A DNA stretch of 64,000 bases from positions 3,508,001-3,572,000 of the forward strand of contig NZ_AP019400.1 in assembly GCF_004295585.1 (NCBI RefSeq). Reading direction: 5' to 3'. Of this stretch, positions 20,740 to 29,235 are shown piece after piece. Below the pieces are notes generated by a model. It was not told the origin of the DNA. It ran no database searches and saw only the letters and a list, made by a program, of their open reading frames with translations. Numbering within the stretch: position 1 is the first letter of the stretch; every line of letters starts with the position of its first letter. The position numbers and the translations under genes are program-made. This DNA is from Cohnella abietis. GTDB lineage: Bacteria; Bacillota; Bacilli; Paenibacillales; Paenibacillaceae.

Positions 20740-20852
20740 GGGTGCCTGTATGAGGTGTGATGCGCAAGGCACTGCACGAGGTACTGCGTAGGGAGCTGCA
20801 CGAGGAGCCGTGCAAGGTTGCCGAAAGTAACTTGTAACACTAATACTTCAAG

Positions 20853-20897
20853 AAAAGCCGAGCCATTCTGCATATACAGCAGTTGGCTCGGCTTTTT
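20853..20897. terminator. Bidirectional terminator
   Basis: AAAAGCCGAGCCA and TGGCTCGGCTTTTT form a 13-bp perfect stem with an 18-nt loop. A- and T-runs on the two sides serve the glucosaminidase-like gene (+) and the HAD gene (-). Confidence 0.88.
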
Positions 20898-20936
20898 GAG
20901 TTAGCTTAATGGGGAAGGTTTTTTAATATGATGGCT

Positions 20937-21677
20937 TCACTCAAAAATTCCATTCAAATACTCTTGAATAGCAGGTGGCACTTGAGGTAATTCTGTTAGC
21001 GTCAGGAGCGCTCCACTAGGCTTTGCATCAATCGGTATGACATTGTACGTCCATTCGGCCTCCTGCTTCAAATAAACGGCGTTAATGCCGCATTGCAGTG
21101 CAGGGAGGACATCCGTCCTGACGGAATTGCCAATCATCCAAGTGTTTCCTCTATCAAACCCGCCCTCAGAGAGAATTTGCTCTAAGGCATCGGTGTTTTT
21201 GTGTTGCTTGACATATATTCGATCTTGGAAGTAGCGTTCAAGCTTCATGTTCTGGATTTTCTTGTGTTGAATGAGAATGTCTCCACCTGTGTAGAGGTGA
21301 AGCTCATGTCCTCCGCTGGCTAAGGAATCCAAGGTTTCTTCCATCATTGGATAAGGCTCTACCTCAAGCTCATAAACGCTATTTCCGAGCTTCCACAGCT
21401 TGTCTTCCTCTATGGGGGAGCCGGCCCGTCCGGTTAGGTTTTGAAAATGCCGATACGTATCAATGAAGGACTGCGGAAAGTGCTCACTCTTGAAGCCGGA
21501 AACTTGAACGCGAGCTATATCGACTTCTGTTTGTTTACTTGAGATAGTGGCACGTGTTATACCGGCTGGAGAATACCAGGTAGTCATTTCATCTGCAAAT
21601 TGCTCCAATATAAACTGAAAATATTTATTGCAATATATGAGTGTATCATCAAGATCGAACATAATTTTTTGTTTCAT
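20937..21677 (-). CDS. HAD-superfamily hydrolase
   Basis: Motif I is FDLDDTLIYC near the N-terminus with the nucleophile and acid aspartates, motif II is LYTGGD, and motif III/IV is MIGNSVRTDVLPALQCG. The helical cap between motifs I and II is of the C1 type (YrfG/phosphoglycolate-phosphatase-like). The substrate is unknown. AAGGAG is found upstream of the ATG on the minus strand. Confidence 0.87.
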   Translation of the reverse strand: MKQKIMFDLDDTLIYCNKYFQFILEQFADEMTTWYSPAGITRATISSKQTEVDIARVQVSGFKSEHFPQSFIDTYRHFQNLTGRAGSPIEEDKLWKLGNSVYELEVEPYPMMEETLDSLASGGHELHLYTGGDILIQHKKIQNMKLERYFQDRIYVKQHKNTDALEQILSEGGFDRGNTWMIGNSVRTDVLPALQCGINAVYLKQEAEWTYNVIPIDAKPSGALLTLTELPQVPPAIQEYLNGIFE

Positions 21678-21877
21678 ATATCTGATTTGCTCCTTACTCT
21701 GCTTTAAGTCCGAGCTTAACTAGGCAATCCTAAGATCGGTAATAACCAATATAACAAAGCGCTCTAACTCGTTTCTTTTTCATTATGGCGTGAGAATTAG
21801 GGTTTGTAAATGAGAGGAATAAGGAAAACTACAAAGACACCTAATAATTAGATGATAGGATAGGAGGTGATATTAAA

Positions 21878-22012
21878 ATGAAAAACAGAACCGACAAGAT
21901 TGTTGACGGTGCAGGCCACTCTAAGGCCAAAGAGAGAGAGCAGGATAATCAGATCAGTAGAATGAAGAAATATCCACCGAGCTTAAACGGGATCAATAAA
22001 AATTTACCCTGA
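21878..22012 (+). CDS. Very small protein, 44 residues
   Basis: An open frame of 44 codons (MKNRTDKIVDGAGHSKAK... ending NGINKNLP) with an excellent ribosome site, ATAGGAGGTGAT, 8 nt upstream. It is strongly hydrophilic and rich in Lys, Asp, Glu and Asn, resembling in composition the short soluble proteins of spore formers, though no named family is recognised. Codon use looks normal. It lies between the HAD gene (divergent) and a convergent SOS-controlled gene. Confidence 0.65.
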   Translation: MKNRTDKIVDGAGHSKAKEREQDNQISRMKKYPPSLNGINKNLP

Positions 22013-22066
22013 TTAAACCACTCTCTCGCTTGACCAGTAGGGAGATAACGTAAACCTTTTGCTGCT

Positions 22067-22297
22067 TCAAGCGTATTTTGTTATTTTCTCGGAGAGGTCG
22101 CGTTTAATAAGTCTAATGCGTTGACGAACATAGAAGTCGTAGCTGCCCCCGCTTAACTCGCGGGGGTTCATTGTGTTCCCTGTGTCATTATCAATGATGA
22201 CGAGCTTCCCGTCGGTGAAAAATTTGAAGGTTAAGTCTCGAGACGGTCTGGATCCTCTGGGAGGTTCCAAGTAACGGAGATGTTCACAGTTCACCAT
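22067..22297 (-). CDS. Small SOS-controlled protein of unknown function, 76 residues
   Basis: No family recognised. The protein begins MVNCEHLRYLEPPRG, has a beta-rich middle (LTFKFFTDGKLVIIDNDTG) and a very basic helical end (YVRQRIRLIKRDLSEKITK), and no membrane segment. AGGTGGG lies 7 nt upstream of the ATG. Its promoter contains one LexA-type box in the spacer and a second just downstream of the -10 box, so it is expected to be induced by DNA damage. The basic tail would suit nucleic-acid or protein binding; it does not look like YneA (no membrane helix or LysM). Confidence 0.75.
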   Translation of the reverse strand: MVNCEHLRYLEPPRGSRPSRDLTFKFFTDGKLVIIDNDTGNTMNPRELSGGSYDFYVRQRIRLIKRDLSEKITKYA

Positions 22298-22325
22298 CCA
22301 TCATCCCACCTATTGAGAGATATAT

Positions 22326-22339
22326 AGAACATTTGTTCT
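22326..22339. promoter_or_regulatory. LexA (SOS) box, proximal
   Basis: AGAACATTTGTTCT is a perfect palindrome fitting the Bacillus LexA pattern CGAAC-N4-GTTCG with outer bases changed. It lies just downstream of the -10 box of the minus-strand promoter. Confidence 0.75.
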
Positions 22340-22346
22340 TATTTTT

Positions 22347-22375
22347 ATTTTACCAAACATTTGTTCGTATGGCAA
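22347..22375 (-). promoter_or_regulatory. Sigma-A promoter with LexA box in the spacer
   Basis: On the minus strand TTGCCA (22375-22370) and TAAAAT (22352-22347) are exactly 17 nt apart. The spacer is filled by CGAACAAATGTTTG, so LexA bound there would block RNA polymerase directly. Confidence 0.72.
22354..22367. promoter_or_regulatory. LexA (SOS) box, distal
   Basis: On the minus strand CGAACAAATGTTTG differs from CGAAC-N4-GTTCG by one base in the second half-site. Its centre is 28 bp from that of the proximal box. Confidence 0.72.
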
Positions 22376-22431
22376 GCTATTCCGTAATACCGTACACTAT
22401 ATACATATTGGATTGAAGGGGAAGGGCTTCT

Positions 22432-23160
22432 ATGATCGTAATTTCTGGGTTAACCCGCAAGATTCCCGAAGGGAAAACGATATTAGATCACGTAAATACA
22501 CGACTAGAGCCCGGCACTTTCATTGCTGTTGTAGGCTCGAGCGGAAGTGGAAAGTCTGCTTTATTGAAGGCATTAGCTTTAAAGGAAGTATGGTCTTCTG
22601 GTGAGTATAGAGTTGATGGCAAGGATTTAATGGAAGCTGGATTTTTCGCCAAAATGCGATACCGCAGGCAAATTGCCTACCTCGAGCAGAAACCGTTGTT
22701 ATTTGAAAAAAAATCTGCGCTTAAAAATGTTCTCATTGGAGCAGCAGAACAGACCCCTATATGGCGCAGGCTAACGGGCATGGTTCGCAGTGATGATCAT
22801 ATGGGTGCAATGGACATGCTTGAGCATGTAGGCTTGATGGAGAGGGCTCAGCAGCCTGTTGAGAAGATGAGTGGGGGCGAACGCCAGAGGATCGCAATCG
22901 CTCGTTCATTAGTGCATGGTGCACGGTTGGTGCTTGCCGATGAGCCTGTATCCGGACTTGACCCTCATTCTGCTGAAGAAATGATGAGAACACTCAAGAA
23001 GCTATGTCATGAGAAAGAAACAACGATTGTTGCTGCTTTGCATCGTGTGGAGCTTGCAGAGAAATTTGCAGATGAAATATGGGGCATGCAGGATGGTCGG
23101 CTTATTGTCAATATTAAAGGAAGAAGACTAACTGCTGCCGAGAAGCTGAGATTAACTTAG
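22432..23160 (+). CDS. PhnC-like ABC transporter ATP-binding protein
   Basis: Walker A GSSGSGKS (35-42), Q-loop YLEQKPLLF, signature MSGGERQRIAIARS, Walker B LVLADEPVSGLD and the switch histidine in ALHRVE are all present, so it is an active-looking ATPase. The insert IWRRLTGMVRSDD before the signature is characteristic of the phosphonate importer PhnC. No permease or binding protein is adjacent; on either side are tiny genes. It may energise a membrane component encoded elsewhere. Confidence 0.85.
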   Translation: MIVISGLTRKIPEGKTILDHVNTRLEPGTFIAVVGSSGSGKSALLKALALKEVWSSGEYRVDGKDLMEAGFFAKMRYRRQIAYLEQKPLLFEKKSALKNVLIGAAEQTPIWRRLTGMVRSDDHMGAMDMLEHVGLMERAQQPVEKMSGGERQRIAIARSLVHGARLVLADEPVSGLDPHSAEEMMRTLKKLCHEKETTIVAALHRVELAEKFADEIWGMQDGRLIVNIKGRRLTAAEKLRLT

Positions 23161-23195
23161 CTTTTGGGTAGGGTTAAGGCTTCTGGGACTTGAGT

Positions 23196-23214
23196 AAAGC
23201 CGCCTTAGGCTTTC
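23196..23214 (+). terminator. Possible terminator after the PhnC-like gene
   Basis: AAAGCC-GCCTTA-GGCTTT forms a short stem followed by CTT. It is weak. Confidence 0.35.
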
Positions 23215-23276
23215 TTATGGCGCTAACCGAGCTTCCTGGTGAAGATTCAAAGATGTTAAATGAATTTTGTATTGGG

Positions 23277-23319
23277 GCGTTCAAGGTAGCCATTGTTATT
23301 CCATGGCTACCTTGAACGC
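23277..23319. terminator. 17-bp perfect inverted repeat, probable bidirectional terminator
   Basis: GCGTTCAAGGTAGCCAT pairs without mismatch with ATGGCTACCTTGAACGC across a 9-nt loop. It lies between the PhnC-like gene (+) and the stop of the 46-residue gene (-). The T-run on either side is poor (TATTTCTGTTT), so a structural role is also possible. Confidence 0.6.
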
Positions 23320-23389
23320 TATTTCTGTTTCCGAACTTTGTTTCTGTTGCAGCTACTGTTACTGCTGCTAGTGTTCTGTTATTGTGATG

Positions 23390-23530
23390 CTACTGTGTCG
23401 GTTGGTCGGTTGTTCCTTCTGAAGGAGCTTCATTCGCCAACTCGTTCAGCGAAGTGATTTTACCATGAGGCTGCTGGTTCTGCTTTCGACTTTTCCATGT
23501 GCTTTCCCTGCGGCGCTTAGACGGGGGCAT
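23390..23530 (-). CDS. Very small basic protein, 46 residues
   Basis: The minus strand holds a 46-codon frame, MPPSKRRRESTWKSRKQ... ending TTDQPTQ. The ribosome site AAAGGTGGGATG precedes the ATG at 4-5 nt. The first 17 residues are strongly basic and the tail is acidic and polar; no hydrophobic core is apparent, so it is probably disordered or nucleic-acid associated. No family recognised. It ends about 70 bp from the inverted repeat at 23277-23319. The region 23531-23715 between it and the repeat array shows no other gene. Confidence 0.55.
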   Translation of the reverse strand: MPPSKRRRESTWKSRKQNQQPHGKITSLNELANEAPSEGTTDQPTQ

Positions 23531-23715
23531 AACATCCCACCTTTCGATTTTATATGGTTTTACTTGAATTATCGTGGCGTTAGATTAGCGTCCTTATTCA
23601 CGTATTTCAATATATGAAGCACACGAGCTTGGAGAACGGGCTGATAAACGGCAAACTCCAATTTCTATCACTGTCTGACGATGTTGGCAGGTTGAGGCGC
23701 TCTTTGATTTCCGAC

Positions 23716-24705
23716 AATTAGTCCGATGACAGCGGTCTACAGCGAACCGATCCTCGATTTTTCACCAAATAGTCCGTTCACAGCGGTCTACAGCGTACCG
23801 CCCCTCGGTTTTCAACCAATTAGTCCGTTGACAGCGGTCTACAGCGCCCCGCCCCTCGGTTTTCAACCAATTAGTCCGTTGATAGCGGTCTACAGTGCAC
23901 CGATCCTCGGATTTCCACCAATTAGTCCGTTCACAGCGGTCTACAGCGCCCCGCCCCTCGGTTTTCAACCAATTAGTCCGTTGACAGCGGTCTACAGCGA
24001 ACCGATCCTCGGATTTCCACCAATTAGTCCGTTCACAGCGGTCTACAGCGAACCGATCCTCGATTTTCCACCAAATAGTCCGTTCACAGCGGTCTACAGC
24101 GCCCCGCCCCTCGGTTTTCAACCAATAGTCCGTTGACAGCGGTCTACAGCGAACCGCCCCTCGGTTTTCAACCAATTAGTCCGTTTACAGCGGTCTACAG
24201 CGAACCGATACTCGATTTTCCACCAATTAGTCCGTTGACAGCGGTCTACAGGGCACCGATCCTCGGATTTCCACCAATTAGTCCTTTGACAGCGGTCTAC
24301 AGCTTACTGATCCTCGGATTTCCACCAATTAGTCCGTTGACAGCGGTCTACAGCGAACCGATCCTCGGATTTCAACCAATTAGTCCGTTTACAGCGGTCT
24401 ACAGCGAACCGATCCTCGATTTTCCAGCAAATAGTCCGTTCACAGCGGTCTACAGCGCACCGATCCTCGGATTTCAACCAATTAGTCCGTTTACAGCGGT
24501 CTACAGCGAACCGATCCTCGATTTTCCAGCAAATAGTCCGTTGACAGCGGTCTACAGCGAACCGCCCCTCGGTTTTCAACCAATTAGTCCGTTGACAGCG
24601 GTCTACAGTGCACCGATCCTCGGATTTCCACCAATTAGTCCGTTCACAGCGGTCTACAGGAGCACCGCTCCTCGTTTTTTCACCAAAAAGTCTGCTGACA
24701 GCGGC
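23716..24705 (-). repeat. 51-bp tandem repeat array 1 (about 19-20 units)
   Basis: About 19 full units plus a degenerate last one, period 51 bp with one unit 1 bp shorter near 24125. In the minus orientation each unit contains TAGA, 13 variable bases and ACTAA, with a variable segment such as GGATCGGTTC or GGGGCGG between. On the plus strand the landmark is ACAGCGGTCTACAG. Units differ by a few substitutions in two or three alternating variants. The frames that stay open across it arise because 51 is 3 x 17; they lack ribosome sites and the 1-bp deletion breaks them. It lies between the divergent 46-residue gene and the RidA-like gene. Confidence 0.93.
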
Positions 24706-24893
24706 TTAAAAGAAAGGACGGATTTGTAAGAGAAGAATGAAAATTTTCGAGTACGCGGCTATGAAAGGACGAATTTGCGACAGATGTTCGAAATTTGAGT
24801 GACGCTAATGTGGCATAAATTACCTTTTTATTGCAATGAGAACATATGTTTGCTATCATGAAAAAAGGCACTTTAACCACTTGGAGGCCGATG

Positions 24894-25250
24894 ATGATTA
24901 CTAGAGAACCGTCTTACTATGGAGATGAAACTTGCTCGTCCTATGTTATTGCGGGGGATTTTATTTTTTTGGCGCATCACAGTGAAGGGCATGAGAAAGA
25001 TGATATTGAACACCAGTTGGTAGCTAGTTTTAATAACCTAAGGGATTCCCTCTATTCTGCTGGAGCCTCGTTGGAGCATCTCGTTCAGATTAATTTGTAC
25101 CTAAACGACATCAAATATTTTGGAGCGGCAAGGGACATCTTTAATCATTTTTTCCAGAAAGACGGTTTTCCAGCAAGAATGACTACGACCACTGAATTCG
25201 TTAATCCAACCTGTTTGTGCATGCTAGACGGAATCGCATATAAGAAATAA
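24894..25250 (+). CDS. RidA/YjgF family protein
   Basis: A 118-residue RidA-like protein. Members hydrolyse reactive enamine/imine intermediates released by PLP enzymes or act in related ring-opening steps. The C-terminal PARMTTTTEFVNP contains the substrate-binding arginine expected in RidA proteins, though the flanking motif is atypical, so it may belong to a divergent Rid subgroup. ATG 24894 has GGAGG 6 nt upstream and is preferred to upstream ATGs at 24846 and 24858. It stands alone downstream of repeat array 1. Confidence 0.8.
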   Translation: MITREPSYYGDETCSSYVIAGDFIFLAHHSEGHEKDDIEHQLVASFNNLRDSLYSAGASLEHLVQINLYLNDIKYFGAARDIFNHFFQKDGFPARMTTTTEFVNPTCLCMLDGIAYKK

Positions 25251-25295
25251 GTCTGATTAGATTTACTATAAATTCGTTGAGTCTGGTGCAATGGT

Positions 25296-25315
25296 TTGTA
25301 TGAGCAATCATACAA
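25296..25315. promoter_or_regulatory. 8-bp inverted repeat between the RidA-like and oxidoreductase genes
   Basis: TTGTATGA-GCAA-TCATACAA is a perfect palindrome with a GCAA loop. It has no T-run, so it is more likely an operator than a terminator. The remainder of the 274-bp gap is A/T-rich without a recognisable gene. Confidence 0.4.
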
Positions 25316-25524
25316 TAGGAAGAGGGGGGCGATAACAGGTGAACAGGGCACAGCTTCTGGGATAGGGTAAAAGAAGAGCAATTGCTGGGCTTTTTGCATT
25401 TTTTGCCGATTTTTCATATCAACGGAAGGATTCCTATAAATTATCGCGAAATAATTAATGTTTATATATTGCCAATTTTCTGATTTATCCTCCACTTGAG
25501 TGCGAAAGGGGATTACAGAACGAC

Positions 25525-26532
25525 ATGGTCATGCTGCCTAAGGTCAATGAGTTGGGTTTTTTCGAAATTCGTCTGGAGTCCATCGGAGGGCTAGGTGCCA
25601 ATCTGGCCGGTAAAATGTTGGCGGAAGCAGGTGTCATGGGAGTAGGGTTAAATGGAGTCAGTTTTAGCTCCTATGGCTCTGAGAAGAAAGGATCGGCTGT
25701 TAAAGCGCATATTCGATTTTGCGACATTAATACGCGAATTCGAGATACTTCTCCGGTCGAAAGACCACATGTCATCGGTATTTTCCATGAAAATCTGTCT
25801 AAGACGATCAACGTAATTTCGGGTATGTACGAGGACAGCATCGTACTAGTCAACTCCAAGAAATCACCCCAGCAGTTGAAAGATCAGCTTAAGTTGAAAG
25901 GCGGCATCATTGCAGTTGTGGATGCTACTGGCATCTCAATGGATGAAAACAATCGGGTAAATATGGCAATGCTTGGCGGGTTGTTTAGGTTATGTGAGTT
26001 TCTAGATGCGGAGTTCATGAAGAGTGTAATACGCAAGTCACTTGAGAAAAAGTACCCAGCAGCCGTTCAGCCGGCATTAAATACATTTCAGCGTGGCTAT
26101 GACGAGGTGCAGTTCCAAGCCTTTCAGTTAGATGAAGGTGACGTCATGCCGGATTTTTTACGAATGGATACGCCAGTGCTTGGTTATGAGACACAGCCAT
26201 TAGGCGGAATCATTACGAACCCAGGTAATAGTATTCTGAAAGATTTAAGTATTTCGAGGGCAGGGATGATGCCACATTTCGCAGATGACAAATGCATACA
26301 CTGCGCAGCGTGTGACAATGTGTGTCCTGATTTTTGTTTTGTTTGGGAAGAGCAGGCTGATAAGAAAGGCCGTCCTCAGATGTTTCTACAGGGTATTGAT
26401 TATCAATATTGCAAAGGCTGTCTGAAATGTGTCCAAGCTTGTCCCACAGATGCGCTCTCAAGCGAGCTTGAGCAGGAGCATTACGCTGAGGAGCATCGTG
26501 TACCGCATAAATTTTCTTTAGCTATTTCATAG
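25525..26532 (+). CDS. 2-oxoacid:ferredoxin oxidoreductase, fused gamma-delta subunit
   Basis: Residues about 8-190 form the gamma (CoA-binding/POR gamma) domain, starting RLESIGGLGANLAGKML. Residues about 245-315 hold two [4Fe-4S] clusters: CIHCAACDNVCPDFCF and YCKGCLKCVQACP. With the next gene it forms a complete TPP-dependent pyruvate- or oxoacid:ferredoxin oxidoreductase. The fusion order (gamma-delta on one chain, alpha-beta on the other) differs from the single-chain Clostridium/E. coli enzyme. The ATG has GAAAGGGG upstream. Which 2-oxoacid is used is not certain. Confidence 0.88.
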   Translation: MVMLPKVNELGFFEIRLESIGGLGANLAGKMLAEAGVMGVGLNGVSFSSYGSEKKGSAVKAHIRFCDINTRIRDTSPVERPHVIGIFHENLSKTINVISGMYEDSIVLVNSKKSPQQLKDQLKLKGGIIAVVDATGISMDENNRVNMAMLGGLFRLCEFLDAEFMKSVIRKSLEKKYPAAVQPALNTFQRGYDEVQFQAFQLDEGDVMPDFLRMDTPVLGYETQPLGGIITNPGNSILKDLSISRAGMMPHFADDKCIHCAACDNVCPDFCFVWEEQADKKGRPQMFLQGIDYQYCKGCLKCVQACPTDALSSELEQEHYAEEHRVPHKFSLAIS

Positions 26533-26587
26533 ATAAAACGTCAAGACGTTATTCAGCGAGAAACCGATAGGAAAGGTGGATTCTAAC

Positions 26588-28897
26588 ATGTCGATTGATA
26601 TTCGCAAGGAAATGGGCCTGCCAGGCACCGTGGAGCAACGAATCGTCTATGAATCAGGCAACGAGATGGCTGCTTATGCCGCACACCAGATTAACTATCA
26701 TGTGATGGGGTATTTTCCTATCTCTCCTTCTACGGAAGTAGCACAGTTTCTCGATCTTATGAAAGCGAACGGGCAGCACGATATTGTTTTAATCCCTGCA
26801 GATGGAGAGCATGGCTCTGCGGGTGTTTGTTATGGGGCTTCAACTGCTGGAGGACGCGTGTTTAATGCCACTTCTGCAAACGGTTACTTGTACATGTTGG
26901 AACAGATGCCTGTCCAATCAGGAACACGTTTTCCAATGGTCATGAATCTTGTATGTCGGTCCGTATCGGGCCCACTTGATATTCATGGGGATCATTCGGA
27001 TTTGTACTTTGCCTTAAATACAGGATGGCCTATTGTGCTTTGCCGCGATCCTCAAGCAGTTTATGATATGAACATTATTGCACTGAAGCTGGCAGAAGAT
27101 CCGGAAGTTCGCTTACCCGTTTTAGTTGCCTCAGACGGCTATTTTACTAGTCATCAGAAAAGGCGAGTCAACACTTTTGCACATCGTGAGGACGTGCAGA
27201 AGTTCGTCGGCGAGCATCCTCCTGAAGGATTTAAGCATGTGTTGGATCGCAACAATCCTATTACCGTCGGACCTTATATGAACGAGCCTGATTATATTAA
27301 TAACTGCTACCAGCAAAGTCAGGCTATGTATCGTGCGGAAGGCGTTTTTGACCGAATTCAAAAGGAATATGCTGAGCTGACGGGTAGAGAATATCCGATT
27401 CTTGAGCTCTACAAAATGGAAGACGCTGAGGTAGCTGTATTTTTGCTCAATTCTTCTGCGGAAATTATTAAGGATGTAGTGGATCAGCTTCGTGCCAAGG
27501 GAGTTAAGGCGGGATCGATTTCACCGAATATCATTCGTCCGTTCCCTGCGAAGGCGATTACGGAAGCGCTTAGGAATGTGAAGGCAGTGACCGTAGGAGA
27601 CCGTTCCGACTCGTACGGCGGTCATGGCGGCAATATGGTCATAGAAGTGCGTGCAGCTCTTCAGCAGTTCGGAAACTCTACCACGAAGGTCATCAGCCGG
27701 ATTTATGGTCTCGGTGGAAAAGATTTTTATGCTGAAGATGGTTTAGCTATGTTTGAATTTGCAATTGATGCGATGGAGAAGGGCTTCGTACAGAAGCCTT
27801 ATGATTATCATGGCATTACGGCAGGGGATCCCTCCAAAGCACCTCAAAGAGTGCTAGAGCCGATGAAATATGAGGATTTGAAAACAGGCCTCATAACAGT
27901 TACCCAGGATGAAGCAACAGGCAAAATCAATGTTCGAGTACCTCCACTTCGTTCGCTAACGAAGAAGCCTAAACGAATTGCACCTGGGCATGGCGCTTGT
28001 CCGGGTTGTGGAATATTCTCGGGTCTGGAGCTATTTTTCAAAGGAATTGAAGGAGATATCGTGGCCTTATTCCACACTGGCTGTGCAATGGTCGTCACGA
28101 CAGGATATCCTTACTCTGCCCACAAGGCAACCTACATTCATAACCTGTTCCAAAATGGTGCAGCGACGATGTCAGGGGTTGTGGAGATGTTTCATGAGCG
28201 CAAGCGCCGGGGTGAGTTGGATCAATATGGTTTGAAGGACGATTTCACATTCGTCATGATTACGGGTGACGGTGGGATGGATATTGGGATGGGGCCAGCT
28301 ATTGGGGCTGCTCTGCGTAATCATCGTATGATCATTCTTGAGTATGACAACGAAGGGTATATGAATACGGGAGCGCAGCTTTCTTATTCCACGCCTATGG
28401 GTCATCGGACTTCGACGTCAAACGTGGGCAAGCATCAGGGTGGTAAAGTATTTCATCATAAAGATACGGCACAAATTATGGCGGCGACGAATATACCCTA
28501 CGTATTCACAGGTAGCGAGGCAAGCCCGGTCGATCTTGTGAAGAAAGGTGCTAAAGCCCAGTGGTATGCGCAAAATGTGGGAATGGTGTACGGTAAAATT
28601 CTAATTACCTGTCCGCTGAATTGGCTGTCCGAAGATAAGGATGGAGCCGATATCATCGATCAGGCTGTGAATACGTGCTTCTTTCCGCTATATGAAGTAG
28701 AGAAAGGAATCACAACGATTACCTATAACCCCGAGGAGAAAGGGAAGAGGGTGCCAGTTGGCGATTGGCTGAAAATGATGGGAAAGACGAAGCATCTTTC
28801 CAAGCCGGAATATGCGGAAACGCTTAGGGAGTTTGAGAACGAGATTGAGCGCCGTTGGAATATGCTTAAAGCTAAGCACGAAAATCCCTATTTATAG
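26588..28897 (+). CDS. 2-oxoacid:ferredoxin oxidoreductase, fused alpha-beta subunit
   Basis: The N-terminal alpha part has MGYFPISPSTEVAQ and the pyrimidine-binding domain, then a transketolase-C-like domain with GDRSDSYGGHGG. The C-terminal beta part binds TPP: ACPGCGIF, HTGCAMV, ITGDGGMDIGMG, and EYDNEGYMNTGAQ, the last segment being typical of pyruvate-type enzymes. The cysteines of ACPGCG and GCAM would bind a proximal [4Fe-4S] cluster. ATG 26588 has AAGGTGG at 8 nt. The pair gives the cell a ferredoxin-linked alternative to the NAD-linked PDH also encoded here. Confidence 0.9.
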   Translation: MSIDIRKEMGLPGTVEQRIVYESGNEMAAYAAHQINYHVMGYFPISPSTEVAQFLDLMKANGQHDIVLIPADGEHGSAGVCYGASTAGGRVFNATSANGYLYMLEQMPVQSGTRFPMVMNLVCRSVSGPLDIHGDHSDLYFALNTGWPIVLCRDPQAVYDMNIIALKLAEDPEVRLPVLVASDGYFTSHQKRRVNTFAHREDVQKFVGEHPPEGFKHVLDRNNPITVGPYMNEPDYINNCYQQSQAMYRAEGVFDRIQKEYAELTGREYPILELYKMEDAEVAVFLLNSSAEIIKDVVDQLRAKGVKAGSISPNIIRPFPAKAITEALRNVKAVTVGDRSDSYGGHGGNMVIEVRAALQQFGNSTTKVISRIYGLGGKDFYAEDGLAMFEFAIDAMEKGFVQKPYDYHGITAGDPSKAPQRVLEPMKYEDLKTGLITVTQDEATGKINVRVPPLRSLTKKPKRIAPGHGACPGCGIFSGLELFFKGIEGDIVALFHTGCAMVVTTGYPYSAHKATYIHNLFQNGAATMSGVVEMFHERKRRGELDQYGLKDDFTFVMITGDGGMDIGMGPAIGAALRNHRMIILEYDNEGYMNTGAQLSYSTPMGHRTSTSNVGKHQGGKVFHHKDTAQIMAATNIPYVFTGSEASPVDLVKKGAKAQWYAQNVGMVYGKILITCPLNWLSEDKDGADIIDQAVNTCFFPLYEVEKGITTITYNPEEKGKRVPVGDWLKMMGKTKHLSKPEYAETLREFENEIERRWNMLKAKHENPYL

Positions 28898-28916
28898 GAA
28901 TGGGGGCGTTGTAACA

Positions 28917-29228
28917 ATGCCTTACGTAATGACACATTCTCCCTCAGGGACTTTGCTCGCTTGCATTCAACGGAATAGCTACAAGCTTGCGTACTATGGT
29001 CTCCTAATTTGGGAGCATCCTCCGTCGCTTGTGCAGATGTCCGAGGCTTTGGCTGAGGCAGCTATTGAGCAGGGTGATCCTGCGGGCAGTCTAGAAAGCT
29101 GGTCTTCGAGAGAGCTTTCCGAGCATGAAATAAAGATGGCTAATGTGAAGCTGCGCAATGATCCTTCGCGAGTCGTAGCGTTTCGCGATGGCGTGCTGTC
29201 TGTTGAGTCATCTGTACAATCGGAATGA
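28917..29228 (+). CDS. Small hypothetical protein downstream of the oxidoreductase
   Basis: A 103-residue soluble protein, no family recognised. It begins MPYVMTHSPSGTLLACIQ and contains the helical segment MSEALAEAAIEQGDP. The ATG is 19 nt after the oxidoreductase stop, with AGGAATGGGGG before it, and a strong terminator follows, so it is the last gene of that operon. A role in assembly or regulation of the oxidoreductase is plausible from context only. Confidence 0.7.
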   Translation: MPYVMTHSPSGTLLACIQRNSYKLAYYGLLIWEHPPSLVQMSEALAEAAIEQGDPAGSLESWSSRELSEHEIKMANVKLRNDPSRVVAFRDGVLSVESSVQSE

Positions 29229-29235
29229 TATTATT

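Noticed and set aside
23716..24705. CRISPR array
   Set aside because: There is no constant repeat with unique spacers: whole 51-bp units are similar along their length. No cas genes are present in the window.
23726..24729. Long plus- and minus-strand open frames over array 1 encoding repeats such as TAVYSEPILGFP
   Set aside because: They have no ribosome site, are open on both strands because the 51-bp unit is divisible by three, and a 1-bp deletion splits them.
25308..25317. CATACAAT as a sigma-E -10 box before the oxidoreductase operon
   Set aside because: No acceptable -35 element lies 13-15 nt upstream, and the box is one arm of an inverted repeat.
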